DNA of 10,292 nucleotides from Erythrobacter sp. (GCA_030731635.1 JANQTR010000234.1:1-10292), one strand, 5' to 3'. Positions 1 to 7,504 are shown, counted from the first letter of the stretch. Notes: generated by a model not told the origin, from the letters alone. Translations and numbers: made by a program.

Positions 1-923
1 AGGCCACCGCCCATGTTCTCGACGAAATTGTCCATCCAGCGCTTCTGCCAGCCCGGGTTGGCAATCCGCGCGAACCATTCGGGATCGATCGGATGGTTAT
101 TGCGCACATCGACCGAGGATGGCGTGCGCTGGAATACGAAGAGTTGCTTGGCGGTCTTGGCGACCTGCGGGATGCATTGCACGCTGGTCGCGCCGGTGCC
201 GATGATGGCGACCCGCTTGTCGACGAGCTTGTCCATCGGCGCGCCGTTCGCATCGCCGCCAGTGTAGTCGTAATCCCAGCGGCTGGTGTGGAACGATTTG
301 CCCTTGAAGGTCTCGATGCCCGGAATGCCCGGCAGCTTCGCCACGTGCAGCGGGCCGGTGCCGATCGCGACATATTTGGCGGTGAAATCGTCGCCGCGGT
401 TGGTGGTGAACCGCCAGACCCGTGCGGCCTCCTGCCACTCGATGCTCGACACCTCGGTGTGGAACAGCGCCTTGTCGTAGAGGCCGTATTGCTCCGCGAT
501 CCGCTCGCAATGCGCGCGGATTTCCGGGCCGCGGACATATTTCTCGCTCGGCATATAGCCGGTCTCTTCGAGCAGCGGCAGGTAGATCATCGCCGCCGTG
601 TCGCAACGCGCTCCGGGATAGCGGTTCCAGTACCAGGTGCCGCCGACACCGCCCGCCTTGTCGATCAGGCGAAAGCTATCGACGCCCGCTTCCTTGAGCC
701 GCGCACCGACCACCAGGCCCGACATGCCTGCGCCGACAAAGGCGAAGGTAACATGGTCAGTTACCGGCTTGCGCTCGATGAACGGGGTATAAGGATCGGC
801 GGCGAGCGCGGCGAATTTGCCGGACAGCCGCTGATATTGGTCATTGCCATCGGGACGCAGCCGCTTGGCACGCTCGGCGGCGTATTTCGCCTTGATATCA
901 GCCTTGTCGAGCACCGTCGTCAT
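1..923 (-). CDS. Flavin-containing Baeyer-Villiger monooxygenase, N-terminal 307 residues (cut by window edge)
   Basis: The gene runs off the left edge with no stop, so only the first 307 codons are visible; family members are usually about 540-650 residues. BVMOs use FAD, NADPH and O2 to insert oxygen next to a ketone, giving an ester or lactone, in the cytoplasm. Visible motifs are the first Rossmann FAD site GAGMSG (64-69), the FAD-side signature GGTWYWNRYPGARCD (94-108), the BVMO fingerprint region FKGKSFHTSRWD (206-217), and the second nucleotide-binding site GTGATS (242-247) for NADPH. The fingerprint has HTSRW where the textbook form is FxGxxxHTxxWP; the HT and W are kept and the final P is replaced by D. 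The ATG start is supported by GAGGGG at 932-937, 8 bases upstream. About 60 residues precede the Rossmann motif, which suggests the longer cyclohexanone/phenylacetone-type subgroup. It lies downstream of tetR on the same strand but has its own promoter with an operator. The substrate cannot be told from sequence. Confidence 0.93.
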   Translation of the reverse strand, partial: MTTVLDKADIKAKYAAERAKRLRPDGNDQYQRLSGKFAALAADPYTPFIERKPVTDHVTFAFVGAGMSGLVVGARLKEAGVDSFRLIDKAGGVGGTWYWNRYPGARCDTAAMIYLPLLEETGYMPSEKYVRGPEIRAHCERIAEQYGLYDKALFHTEVSSIEWQEAARVWRFTTNRGDDFTAKYVAIGTGPLHVAKLPGIPGIETFKGKSFHTSRWDYDYTGGDANGAPMDKLVDKRVAIIGTGATSVQCIPQVAKTAKQLFVFQRTPSSVDVRNNHPIDPEWFARIANPGWQKRWMDNFVENMGGG

Positions 924-1038
924 TATGCAAACCCCTCACCTGGTTTGTGCGCTGCACCGGATGGCCTGCCGGCAAACGACAACGTGCGACCCGGCGCCAT
1001 GGGCTAGCAGCGCAGCTGCCATCGCGCTGTGTTGGGGC

Positions 1039-1066
1039 AATTTAATGCATTACATTAGATTGTCAA
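1039..1066 (-). promoter_or_regulatory. Predicted sigma70 promoter of the BVMO gene
   Basis: Read on the minus strand, a perfect TTGACA -35 (plus coordinates 1061-1066) is followed after 16 bases by TAAATT (1039-1044), a 4/6 match to the -10 consensus. Transcription would start near 1032, leaving a leader of about 110 bases before the ATG at 923. The 15-bp inverted repeat at 1043-1057 fills the spacer, so a bound protein would block polymerase. This is prediction from consensus only. Confidence 0.65.
1043..1057. promoter_or_regulatory. Operator site 1 (TAATG-N5-CATTA) upstream of the BVMO gene
   Basis: The site reads TAATGCATTACATTA: half-sites TAATG and CATTA around a 5-base spacer. It matches four other sites in the window in spacing and half-sites. 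It lies between the -35 and -10 of the predicted BVMO promoter, which is the usual place for a TetR-type repressor. Binding by the neighbouring TetR protein is inference. Confidence 0.7.
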
Positions 1067-1089
1067 GCGAGCGCGGCTATCACCGGCGC

Positions 1090-1710
1090 TTATGCAGGCG
1101 CGCTCAGATAGGCCGCCTGGCAGATGGCCGCTTCCCTGACCGCGGCTTCAATCGGCGCTGCTGTCCCCGCCTCGACCGCGCGGGCAAAGCTCACGGCCTG
1201 CACCATCGCGATGACGAAACTCTGTCGCATCCGGGGCTCCAGCATTGCGAGCGGGATTTGCGGCAGGCAGGCGATGATCTCCTCGCTCAGGCGCACGAAG
1301 GTCTGTGCCCCTGCGTTCATGATCAGCTTAGGATAGTCGAACCGCGGATCGGACACGAACTGAAGGCAGAACCGGGCGTAGACGCGGCCGTTGTCTTCGA
1401 GACAGGCTTCCAGAAAGGGTCCGATCGCCGCCTCGACCAGTGCCACCAGCCGCGCTTGCGGATCGGCTTCGGTGACCCGCTCCAGCCGCGACGCGCGCTC
1501 CGCCTCGATTTCGCGATAACGCTTGGCGAAGACTTCCTCGATCAGACTCTCAATGCTGCCGAAATGGTAATGCACCGCGCTGGCATTGCGCGCCCCGGCA
1601 TCGGTGGTGATCATCTTGACCGAGACCGAGCCCAGACCCTTTTCGGCAATCAGCCGCTCGGCTGATCGCAGCAATTCAGTCTTGGTGTCCTCACGGCTTG
1701 AAACTTCCAT
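1090..1710 (-). CDS. TetR/AcrR-family transcriptional regulator, candidate repressor of the whole locus
   Basis: This 206-residue protein has the normal TetR length and layout. An N-terminal DNA-binding domain occupies about residues 9-56, with the helix-turn-helix at about 28-50. It ends in the typical recognition-helix run SAVHYHFGS (44-52, here ASAVHYHF). The all-helical remainder would bind ligand and dimerise; DNGRVYARF is a conserved-looking segment in its core. TetR proteins are usually dimeric repressors released by a small molecule. I chose the ATG at 1710. An in-frame TTG at 1731 would add seven residues, but that codon overlaps the operator and has no Shine-Dalgarno. The gene sits between the BVMO and the divergent MFS gene, with an operator over its own promoter, which points to autorepression. 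The inducer is unknown. The TetR assignment is firm; the target set is inferred from the shared inverted repeat. Confidence 0.92.
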   Translation of the reverse strand: MEVSSREDTKTELLRSAERLIAEKGLGSVSVKMITTDAGARNASAVHYHFGSIESLIEEVFAKRYREIEAERASRLERVTEADPQARLVALVEAAIGPFLEACLEDNGRVYARFCLQFVSDPRFDYPKLIMNAGAQTFVRLSEEIIACLPQIPLAMLEPRMRQSFVIAMVQAVSFARAVEAGTAAPIEAAVREAAICQAAYLSAPA

Positions 1711-1741
1711 AACACTCGCTATTAATGCCAAGCATTAGAAT
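1698..1741 (+). promoter_or_regulatory. Predicted promoter region of the MFS gene
   Basis: Two readings are possible. TTGAAA (1698-1703) with a 17-base spacer leads to ATTAAT (1721-1726). Alternatively TAGAAT (1736-1741), a 5/6 match to TATAAT that starts in the last TA of the operator, is the -10 with a poor -35. Either places operator 2 on the core promoter. The coding sequence begins about 95 bases downstream. Confidence 0.4.
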
Positions 1742-1746
1742 GGCAA
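1719..1746 (-). promoter_or_regulatory. Predicted promoter of tetR
   Basis: On the minus strand TTGCCA (plus 1741-1746) is followed after 16 bases by TAATAG (1719-1724). Both are partial consensus matches. The geometry matches the BVMO promoter: the operator fills the spacer and its last TA starts the -10. The predicted start point, near 1712, is nearly at the ATG (1710), so the transcript may be leaderless. Confidence 0.45.
1723..1737. promoter_or_regulatory. Operator site 2 between tetR and the MFS gene
   Basis: TAATGCCAAGCATTA is a perfect 6-3-6 inverted repeat (TAATGC / GCATTA). It lies 13 bases upstream of the tetR ATG and within the predicted promoters of both divergent genes. A self-controlled divergon of TetR and transporter is a standard arrangement. 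This site and site 3 define the best form of the motif. Confidence 0.78.
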
Positions 1747-1820
1747 TGCTGGGTTTATCATTCCTCGGAAGAAGATAGCAAGCCGGGGACAAATTGAAAG
1801 GACCCCGCATCACGCGCCTT

Positions 1821-1828
1821 GGGGAGAG
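1821..1828 (+). promoter_or_regulatory. Shine-Dalgarno that decides the GTG start of the MFS gene
   Basis: GGGGAGAG lies just before the GTG at 1834, with GGAG ending 7 bases upstream. It favours GTG over the earlier in-frame TTG at 1819, which overlaps the site. Confidence 0.6.
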
Positions 1829-1833
1829 CGCCT

Positions 1834-3294
1834 GTGCATGACGCTGACTGCGGGGCTGCTGCCGGAAGGCCGCCGGTGAGCCCGCCGCCGCTTGGGCGCT
1901 GGACCAAACTGGCTTTCGGCTCTGGTGCGGTTGCGCCGGGGGTGGCGACGGGTGGGTTCGAATTCTTCCTGCTCATCTACTACAGTCAGGTGGTCGGGCT
2001 CGATGCCCGGCTGGTGGGGCTGGCAATCCTGATCGCGTTGATCTGCGATGCGATCAGCGATCCGATCGTCGGCTATTGGTCGGACAATTTCCATTCGCGC
2101 TGGGGCCGGCGGCATCCGATGATGTATGCTTCGGCGATCCCGGTAGCGCTGAGCTTCTTCCTGCTTTGGTCGCCGCCTGAAGGGGCGAGCCAGACCGTGC
2201 TGTTCTGGTATCTGCTGGTGCTGGCGGTGACGGTGCGCACCGCGATCACCTTCTACCGCACCCCATCGGCGGCGCTCACCCCCGATCTGACGCCCGATTA
2301 CAGCGAGCGCACAAAGCTGATCAGCCTGCGCTATTTCCTCGGCTGGACCGGAGGCAATGCGGTGGCGGTGTGGATGTTCTTCATCCTGTTCCCGCGCTCC
2401 AAGACCCCGGAAATCGCCGATGGCCGCTTCAATCCGGATGCCTACCTCACCTACGGGGTCGTGGCGTCCGTCGTGATCCTGCTGTCGATCCTGATCGGTT
2501 CGATCGGTGTCCATTCGCGCATTCCCTACCTCACGCCTGCGCCGCCGAAACGCCGATTCACCCTGACGCTGATCTTCGGCGAATTGTTCGAAACCCTGTC
2601 GAACCGCTCCTTCCTCGCGCTGTTCGCCGGCGCCATGCTGTTCGGCATCGCGGCGGGCCTGAGTTCGGGCATGTCGCTTTACTTCTTCACCTATTTCTGG
2701 GGCTTCAGCGAGATCGAGACCGGGATGGTGTTCCTCGGCACATTCGCCGCCGTGCTGATCGGCTTCGTGCTCGCGCCCATCGCCTCGCGCCGGTTGGGCA
2801 AGAAGCGCGGGGCAATCATCGTCGGCCTTATTGCCTTTCTCGGCGCGCCGCTGCCCATCGTCCTGCGGCTGCTGGGCCTGCTGCCGCCCAACGACGATCC
2901 TTTCGTGTTCTGGTTCGTGCTGTGCGCGCAGGTGATCGATGTCGGCCTGATCATCTGCTTCCAGATCCTGTTCGCCGCGATGCTGGCCGATCTGGTCGAA
3001 GACAGCGAGGTCACAACCGGGCGACGCTCGGAAGGCGTCTTCTACGCGGCTGAGACCTTCGTCGACAAGTCGGTCCGCGGTATCGGCGTAATGGCGGCAA
3101 GCGCAGTGCTGACCTTCGCCGCCTTGCCGACAGGGGCCAAGGTCGAAGAGGTCGGTGCCGACACGCTATGGTGGATGGGCGCGCTTTACGTGCCGCTGGT
3201 GCTGGCGCTGTGGCTAAGCATGATCGCGGTGATCGCGCAGTATCGGATCGACGAGGCCAAGCACGAGGCGAACCTGCGCCAGCTTGGTCGTTAG
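1834..3294 (+). CDS. MFS transporter of the glycoside-pentoside-hexuronide:cation symporter type (MFS_2)
   Basis: A 486-residue, strongly hydrophobic protein with about 12 predicted membrane helices, the usual size for the GPH family. The family signature is clear: D72-A-I-S-D76-P77 at the end of one helix, then SDNFHSRWGRRHP (83-95) in the following cytoplasmic loop. GPH carriers move a solute across the inner membrane with Na+ or H+; sphingomonad relatives often sit in catabolic clusters for non-sugar compounds. The start is the GTG at 1834, supported by GGGGAG (1821-1826) 7 bases upstream. An in-frame TTG at 1819 would overlap that Shine-Dalgarno. A GTG at 1876 is a weaker alternative. The first 20 residues are rich in Pro, Ala and Gly and probably cytoplasmic. 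The gene is transcribed away from tetR and converges on the hydrolase gene, with only 19 bases between the stops. The solute is unknown; uptake of the pathway substrate is inferred from context. Confidence 0.9.
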   Translation: MHDADCGAAAGRPPVSPPPLGRWTKLAFGSGAVAPGVATGGFEFFLLIYYSQVVGLDARLVGLAILIALICDAISDPIVGYWSDNFHSRWGRRHPMMYASAIPVALSFFLLWSPPEGASQTVLFWYLLVLAVTVRTAITFYRTPSAALTPDLTPDYSERTKLISLRYFLGWTGGNAVAVWMFFILFPRSKTPEIADGRFNPDAYLTYGVVASVVILLSILIGSIGVHSRIPYLTPAPPKRRFTLTLIFGELFETLSNRSFLALFAGAMLFGIAAGLSSGMSLYFFTYFWGFSEIETGMVFLGTFAAVLIGFVLAPIASRRLGKKRGAIIVGLIAFLGAPLPIVLRLLGLLPPNDDPFVFWFVLCAQVIDVGLIICFQILFAAMLADLVEDSEVTTGRRSEGVFYAAETFVDKSVRGIGVMAASAVLTFAALPTGAKVEEVGADTLWWMGALYVPLVLALWLSMIAVIAQYRIDEAKHEANLRQLGR

Positions 3295-3313
3295 CGACGC
3301 GCGGGCGCGGCGG

Positions 3314-4345
3314 TTACTTCGCTTCGACCGCCGCTACCACGCGTTCGATGGCCTCGGCGATTTCGACCGGCACTTCTTCTTGAAGGAAGTGACCGGCCTG
3401 GGTCTCGGTGACCCGAGCTGCGGGGTACATCGCCTTCATCGTCGGCAGCGCGCGCGCGAGGATCGGATCGCGCATGCCCCACACGATCTCAGTCGGCACG
3501 TTTAGCGTTCCGGCATAGGCCTCGATTTCGCTCATTGGTCTTGAGGTTGGGTGATCGGGGCCGGTCGGGACCATCCGCATCAGCGCCAGCGGGCCCTTCT
3601 TGTTGCCGCTGTCGATCACCGGGCGCTTGTACAGCGCCGCAACCTCCGGCGGGATCGAGGCCGGATCGCCCTGAGTTTCGTGCAGACGGTCGAAGATCGA
3701 GACGGCGTTCTCCAGCAGGATCTCGCCCACGATCGGGGTGGCGGCGATGGCGTGCGGGCGCGAGAGTTCGAATTTCTCCTTGGGCGCGGTCCAGCCCGTG
3801 TTGAGGATGACCATGCCCTTGAGCAGCTCGGGGGAGCGCATCAGTGCGCCGAGGCCGACCGCGCCGCCCCAATCCTGTCCGACATAGACCACGCCGCCCA
3901 GATCCAGCTGGCGCAGCGCTGCGTTCATCCAGCGGATGTGGTTGTCCAGCGTGTGCTCGCTGGCCGGAACCTTGGTGGAGAAGCCCAGCCCGACCATGGT
4001 CGGCATGATCAGCCGCATCCGATCGGTGGGGAGCTCCTGTCCGACCTTGCGGTACAGCAGGCCGTTGGTGGGGTTGCCATGCTGGAGATAGACCGGCATG
4101 CCCGTCCCGGTCTCCAGCATGTGGATCTTGATCCCCGGCTCGACCTCGATGAGATAGCTTTTGTAACCTTCGGGCAGGGCAGCAGCGGCGTAGTCAGGCA
4201 GGGGGAAGGCTTCGAATGTGCCAGACGCCGTTGTAACGGTGCCCGATCCCTGCGGCGTCACAGCTGCGCCGTCGCGGGTCATCCACAAAAGGCCGACCAC
4301 AACAGGGGCCACCACGATACCAAGCCCGATCAGCAACTTCACCAT
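3314..4345 (-). CDS. Membrane-anchored alpha/beta hydrolase, Asp-nucleophile (haloalkane dehalogenase / epoxide hydrolase-like)
   Basis: A 343-residue protein. Residues 4-22 form a hydrophobic N-terminal segment, a membrane anchor or uncleaved signal, so the enzyme probably faces the periplasm. The fold motifs appear in order: oxyanion motif H89-G90-N91-P92, nucleophile elbow VGQDWGG with D158 followed by W159, candidate acid D293 in WGMRDP, and base H319 in AGHFLQE. Asp in the elbow position, HGNP and the D-W pair are hallmarks of haloalkane dehalogenases and relatives. A Ser esterase would show GxSxG. The Tyr pair of epoxide hydrolases in the cap cannot be assigned by eye, so epoxide hydrolysis is not excluded. 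Soluble haloalkane dehalogenases are about 290-310 residues; the excess here is N-terminal. The ATG at 4345 and the GTG at 4348 are both possible. GGGAG at 4357-4361 fits GTG better (8 bases). An upstream ATG at 4387 lies inside an operator and is unlikely. Operator 3 lies directly upstream. Confidence 0.85.
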   Translation of the reverse strand: MVKLLIGLGIVVAPVVVGLLWMTRDGAAVTPQGSGTVTTASGTFEAFPLPDYAAAALPEGYKSYLIEVEPGIKIHMLETGTGMPVYLQHGNPTNGLLYRKVGQELPTDRMRLIMPTMVGLGFSTKVPASEHTLDNHIRWMNAALRQLDLGGVVYVGQDWGGAVGLGALMRSPELLKGMVILNTGWTAPKEKFELSRPHAIAATPIVGEILLENAVSIFDRLHETQGDPASIPPEVAALYKRPVIDSGNKKGPLALMRMVPTGPDHPTSRPMSEIEAYAGTLNVPTEIVWGMRDPILARALPTMKAMYPAARVTETQAGHFLQEEVPVEIAEAIERVVAAVEAK

Positions 4346-4374
4346 CACGACCCGATCTCCCAAGACTGCCAGAT

Positions 4375-4389
4375 TAATGCACGGCATTA
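4375..4389. promoter_or_regulatory. Operator site 3 directly upstream of the hydrolase gene
   Basis: TAATGCACGGCATTA is a perfect 6-3-6 inverted repeat with the same outer bases as site 2. It lies in the 75-base gap between the small membrane protein gene and the hydrolase gene, about 30 bases before the hydrolase start. On the minus strand its last TA opens TAATCT, a 4/6 -10 candidate. No good -35 is seen. It suggests that the hydrolase gene has its own regulated promoter although it follows two genes on the same strand. Confidence 0.72.
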
Positions 4390-4420
4390 CCAGCGTCTCT
4401 AACGCGATCCTTTGCGCTGA

Positions 4421-4819
4421 TCAAGTTCCGCGCGGCGCTTCTGTGGCGCGCGCAGCGAGATACAGCAGGCCGACAAACACCAGCTCCGGAACGAACCGTT
4501 CGGGCAGGGGTGGAGCACCATGGAGAGCACTAGCGACAATCCGCCCGATCGCGAACAGGCCGAACATCATCATCGGCGGATAGTACCACATGCGCTGTTT
4601 GCGGATCAGCGCCAGCATCAGGCAAACGGCGATGGTCAGGCACCAGCTGGCCAGCGCGCCGATCATCGAGCTGAGGCCCAGGCCGCCCTCGGGTACGGCA
4701 AAACCCCAGAACCGAACGGCTGTGGCAGGATTGACGAGCCACAGGATGCCCTGGGCACCGAAAAGCAGCGCCAGCAGCACAGGCGGCAGCTGGGCGAGGT
4801 ATCGCAGGAACCTGCCCAT
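4421..4819 (-). CDS. Small four-helix membrane protein, DUF4345-like
   Basis: A 132-residue hydrophobic protein with four likely membrane helices at about 9-29, 48-71, 80-98 and 109-124. The pattern resembles the DUF4345 family: a proline after helix 1, then a GR pair in helix 3 (G92-R93) followed by HGAPP and a Glu (E112) at the start of helix 4. I judge this by eye, and the function of that family is not known. The ATG is preceded by GAGG seven bases upstream. The gene starts 9 bases after the receptor stop, so the two are almost certainly co-transcribed. It is followed by operator 3 and the hydrolase gene. A helper role in the inner membrane is possible, but nothing in the sequence shows it. 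Confidence 0.8.
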   Translation of the reverse strand: MGRFLRYLAQLPPVLLALLFGAQGILWLVNPATAVRFWGFAVPEGGLGLSSMIGALASWCLTIAVCLMLALIRKQRMWYYPPMMMFGLFAIGRIVASALHGAPPLPERFVPELVFVGLLYLAARATEAPRGT

Positions 4820-4828
4820 CGCCCCGCC

Positions 4829-7492
4829 TCAGAACGACCGGCGCAGGGTCACGCCGTAGGTGCGTGGCTGGCCGGGCGCACCGCTGAACGAGCCTGCCTG
4901 CAAAACCGTCGGGCTGGCAAAGACGAGATATTCGTCATCGAACAGGTTGCGCGCCCACAGGGCTACCGCAAATCCCTTAGCCGTTCTGATTCCCAACGAC
5001 GCGTTGATCAGGTTCTGTTCGCGCGTGTAATCGAACGCATCAATGATCGCCTCCTGCGCGGGATCATCGAAGAACGGCGAATCGCCGATATGCTGCCAGT
5101 CGGCCCGCACGAAAGCGTCGAGGCTGCCGATCGTGAACCCGTAATTGGCCGCCATGCTGAACTGGGTTTCGGCAATGCCCTGCGGCTGCTGCCCGGATAC
5201 ATCGATCCCGGCACCGAAATTGGGGAAGCTGTCATAGACCGGATCAAGGAAGGTCGCCCCGCCCGACAGGATCAGCCCGGCATAGGGGTTCCAGGTGAAA
5301 TCGAACTCCACCCCGAAGGTCGATTGTTCTGCCGCATTGGCGAGCACGAAGCCGTTGTCGGTGAAGACATTGGTCTGGAAGTTTGTGATCGTCTGATCGA
5401 AAACGGTGAGGTTGAAGCTCAGCCGATCGAAGGTGGTCTTGAGCCCGAGCTCATAGACCTCGGAATCTTCCGGCCCGGCAAAACGCGTGCCCGGCAACAG
5501 GTTGACGCGATTGAGCCCGGCATCGGTGATCGGCGATGAGGGGGTCACGAACACTGGCCGCTGGGTGAAGCGATCAAACACCGGATTGCCGGCAGTAAAG
5601 TCGGCCGCGAACGGGCGGCTCTGGCGCGAGAGGTTCCAGGAGGTCGCCTTGAAGCCGGTCGCGTAGGAGGCGTAGACATTGATGTTGTCGGTCACTTCAT
5701 AGGCGAGCCGGGCGGTAAAATCGGTGCTGCTATCGTTGCTCCTCCCGTCTTCAACCGCGTTGGGAAAGCTGAGGAACTGGGGGAACGGCTGCAGGGCGCG
5801 CAGCGCGTTGAATGGATTGTTCGGCCCCCGCGCCACCACCAGCGCCTGTTGCTGAAGCTGCGCGTAGACCTGCGGGTTGGCTTGGATGAAACCCCCGACC
5901 TGAGCAGGGTTGGTCGGATTGACACCCCGGCCCACCAGCAGCTGCGACAGAGTCGCAGCATAGCCCAGCTGGTCGAGATTCTGGGCTGACAGCGCCTCGG
6001 TGCTGACCGCGTTGAGGCTGACCTCTTTTTCGTCCTCGGTGTAGCTGATGCCAAAGGTTGCAGTCAGCCGATCGGTGAGGTTGAGATCGACCGTCCCGAA
6101 AATCGACCAGGCGGTGTTGTCTTGACGGCTGTTGTCCGTGATCCCCTGACCCGCGCCGCCCAATGTGGGCGGGGCGGTCCCAGTGGTCTGGGTAATGAGG
6201 TTGGTGAGATTGAGCAGAACCTGCGGACTGCCTAACAGGGAATCGAGATAGGGGCGGTAATCCGGGCCATTGAATATTTGATTGGCCGCTTCCAGCCTTT
6301 CGTCGAAATAGTAGCCGCCAATCGTCCAGTCGATGAAGTTCCCCGCTCCCACCGATTGCAGCCGGACTTCTTGGGTGAAGGTTTCGATCTCGCTCTGCTG
6401 GCTGACCGCGCTGAACAGCGAAAGATCGGTGACGTCGGCATCGAAATTGGAATCATTGGTGTTGCTGCGGAAAGCGGTGATGCTGGTCAGCGCAGCAAAG
6501 CCCAGATCGAAATCGCCCTGCAGCGAGACGCCGGAGTTCTCGATTTCATTGGCCGGGGCGACATCGTAGAACACCTCATAGGAGAACGGGTCCTCCGAGA
6601 CGAACTGCCCGCCTACCGCGCGGATATTGACCCCGGTCGGCCCTTCGATCAGATTGGTAACGCCGCAGCAGACCTCGTCAATCTTGTCATAATCGGCGAT
6701 CAGGCGAAACGAGATGTCGAGCGATGGCTCCCATAGGATATCGCCGCGCACGCCCCAACGATCACGTTGATTGTAATCTTCGCCGGTGCCGAGGTCTTCG
6801 AAGAACCCGTCGCGGCTATTGTAGTTGCCCGAAAGCGAGGCCGCGAGATTTTCGGTCAGCGGCCCGGTGACATAGGCTTCGATGCGGCGTTGATCAAAAT
6901 TGCCATAGCTCGATTCGAACCGACCTTCGAAATCGAACTGCGGCTTGCGGGTCGTAACCGAAATCACCCCGGCAGAGGCGTTCTTGCCGAACAATGTCGA
7001 TTGCGGCCCGCGCAGCACTTCGACCCGTTCGAGATTGGGCAGGTCGGAAATCGCCGCGGCCGAGCGCGAGCGGTAGACCCCGTCGATGAACACGCCGACC
7101 GAAGGCTCAAGCCCGATAGCATTTTGGCCGTTGCCGAAGCCGCGGATAAAGAAGGTGGCGTTGCCCGAGGTCTGCCCCTGGCGCACCGCCAGCGAGGGGA
7201 CCAGCGTCTGCAGATCGATCAGGTCCTGGATTTCGGCCTGTTCGATTTCATCGGCGCTGACCACCGACACCGCAACCGGTGTTTCCTGAAGCGTCTGTTC
7301 GCGCTTTGTGGCTGTTACCACGATCACAGGGATTCGCGATGTCTTCACCTCACCCCCCTCGGGGTCAGGATCCGTCTGATCCTGGGCATGAAGCGGTGCG
7401 GCAAGGCCGATGAGCAGAGCCGGTAGCGCGGCGCTAAGCGCCAACGCCGAACGATGTTTGACGGGCCGATTCCCCCGGTGAGCTCGCAGCAA
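4829..7492 (-). CDS. TonB-dependent outer-membrane receptor
   Basis: An 887-residue receptor with all the expected parts. A signal peptide spans about residues 1-36, with cleavage likely after LHA (34-36). A TonB box-like IVVTATKRE lies at about 57-65. The plug domain, about 65-185, contains FIRGFG (115-120), a VFIDGVY segment (134-140) and the LRGPQSTLFGKNASAG run (160-175). The rest is a beta-barrel ending in terminal Phe (RRSF), as BamA-inserted barrels do. Such receptors take up large or scarce ligands using the TonB-ExbBD system, which is not encoded here. The catabolic neighbours argue for an organic substrate rather than a siderophore. A Cys pair (275-276) in an early barrel loop could form a vicinal disulfide. 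The start is TTG, backed by GGGGAGGG five bases away; no ATG or GTG lies between it and the signal core in this frame. It begins a minus-strand unit that continues into the small membrane protein gene. Confidence 0.95.
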   Translation of the reverse strand: MLRAHRGNRPVKHRSALALSAALPALLIGLAAPLHAQDQTDPDPEGGEVKTSRIPVIVVTATKREQTLQETPVAVSVVSADEIEQAEIQDLIDLQTLVPSLAVRQGQTSGNATFFIRGFGNGQNAIGLEPSVGVFIDGVYRSRSAAAISDLPNLERVEVLRGPQSTLFGKNASAGVISVTTRKPQFDFEGRFESSYGNFDQRRIEAYVTGPLTENLAASLSGNYNSRDGFFEDLGTGEDYNQRDRWGVRGDILWEPSLDISFRLIADYDKIDEVCCGVTNLIEGPTGVNIRAVGGQFVSEDPFSYEVFYDVAPANEIENSGVSLQGDFDLGFAALTSITAFRSNTNDSNFDADVTDLSLFSAVSQQSEIETFTQEVRLQSVGAGNFIDWTIGGYYFDERLEAANQIFNGPDYRPYLDSLLGSPQVLLNLTNLITQTTGTAPPTLGGAGQGITDNSRQDNTAWSIFGTVDLNLTDRLTATFGISYTEDEKEVSLNAVSTEALSAQNLDQLGYAATLSQLLVGRGVNPTNPAQVGGFIQANPQVYAQLQQQALVVARGPNNPFNALRALQPFPQFLSFPNAVEDGRSNDSSTDFTARLAYEVTDNINVYASYATGFKATSWNLSRQSRPFAADFTAGNPVFDRFTQRPVFVTPSSPITDAGLNRVNLLPGTRFAGPEDSEVYELGLKTTFDRLSFNLTVFDQTITNFQTNVFTDNGFVLANAAEQSTFGVEFDFTWNPYAGLILSGGATFLDPVYDSFPNFGAGIDVSGQQPQGIAETQFSMAANYGFTIGSLDAFVRADWQHIGDSPFFDDPAQEAIIDAFDYTREQNLINASLGIRTAKGFAVALWARNLFDDEYLVFASPTVLQAGSFSGAPGQPRTYGVTLRRSF

Positions 7493-7496
7493 TATT

Positions 7497-7504
7497 CCCT
7501 CCCC
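7497..7504 (-). promoter_or_regulatory. Strong Shine-Dalgarno that decides the TTG start of the receptor
   Basis: Minus-strand GGGGAGGG, with its core about five bases before the TTG at 7492, is the best ribosome site in the region. The signal peptide needs roughly this start, and no in-frame ATG or GTG is available nearby. Confidence 0.7.

Noticed and set aside
93..1007. Long plus-strand open frame opposite the BVMO gene
   Set aside because: It is the antisense of a gene with clear FAD and NADPH motifs; its own translation shows no recognisable domain and long antisense frames are common at this GC content.
1566..1600. TAATG followed later by GCATTG within the tetR coding sequence
   Set aside because: The spacing is far from five bases and the second half-site is imperfect, so it does not match the operator.
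1803..1824. CCCC/GGGG pairing that might hide the MFS Shine-Dalgarno
   Set aside because: Only about four pairs with a 14-base loop; too weak to call a regulatory hairpin.
1838..1879. 14-codon frame (ATG to TGA) inside the start of the MFS gene, whose stop overlaps a GTG
   Set aside because: It could be a leader peptide coupled to a GTG at 1876, but its Shine-Dalgarno spacing is poorer than that of the GTG at 1834, and short frames are expected by chance.
1810..2514. Minus-strand open frame opposite the MFS gene
   Set aside because: Its translation is rich in Arg, Asp, Gln and His with no domain, typical of an antisense frame of a membrane-protein gene.
3295..3313. Bidirectional terminator between the convergent MFS and hydrolase genes
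   Set aside because: The 19-base gap is GC-rich but has no convincing stem-loop with a T-run on either strand.
4520..5539. 339-codon plus-strand frame spanning two minus-strand genes
   Set aside because: It crosses the boundary of the small membrane protein and receptor genes, has low-complexity charged composition, and shows no domain.
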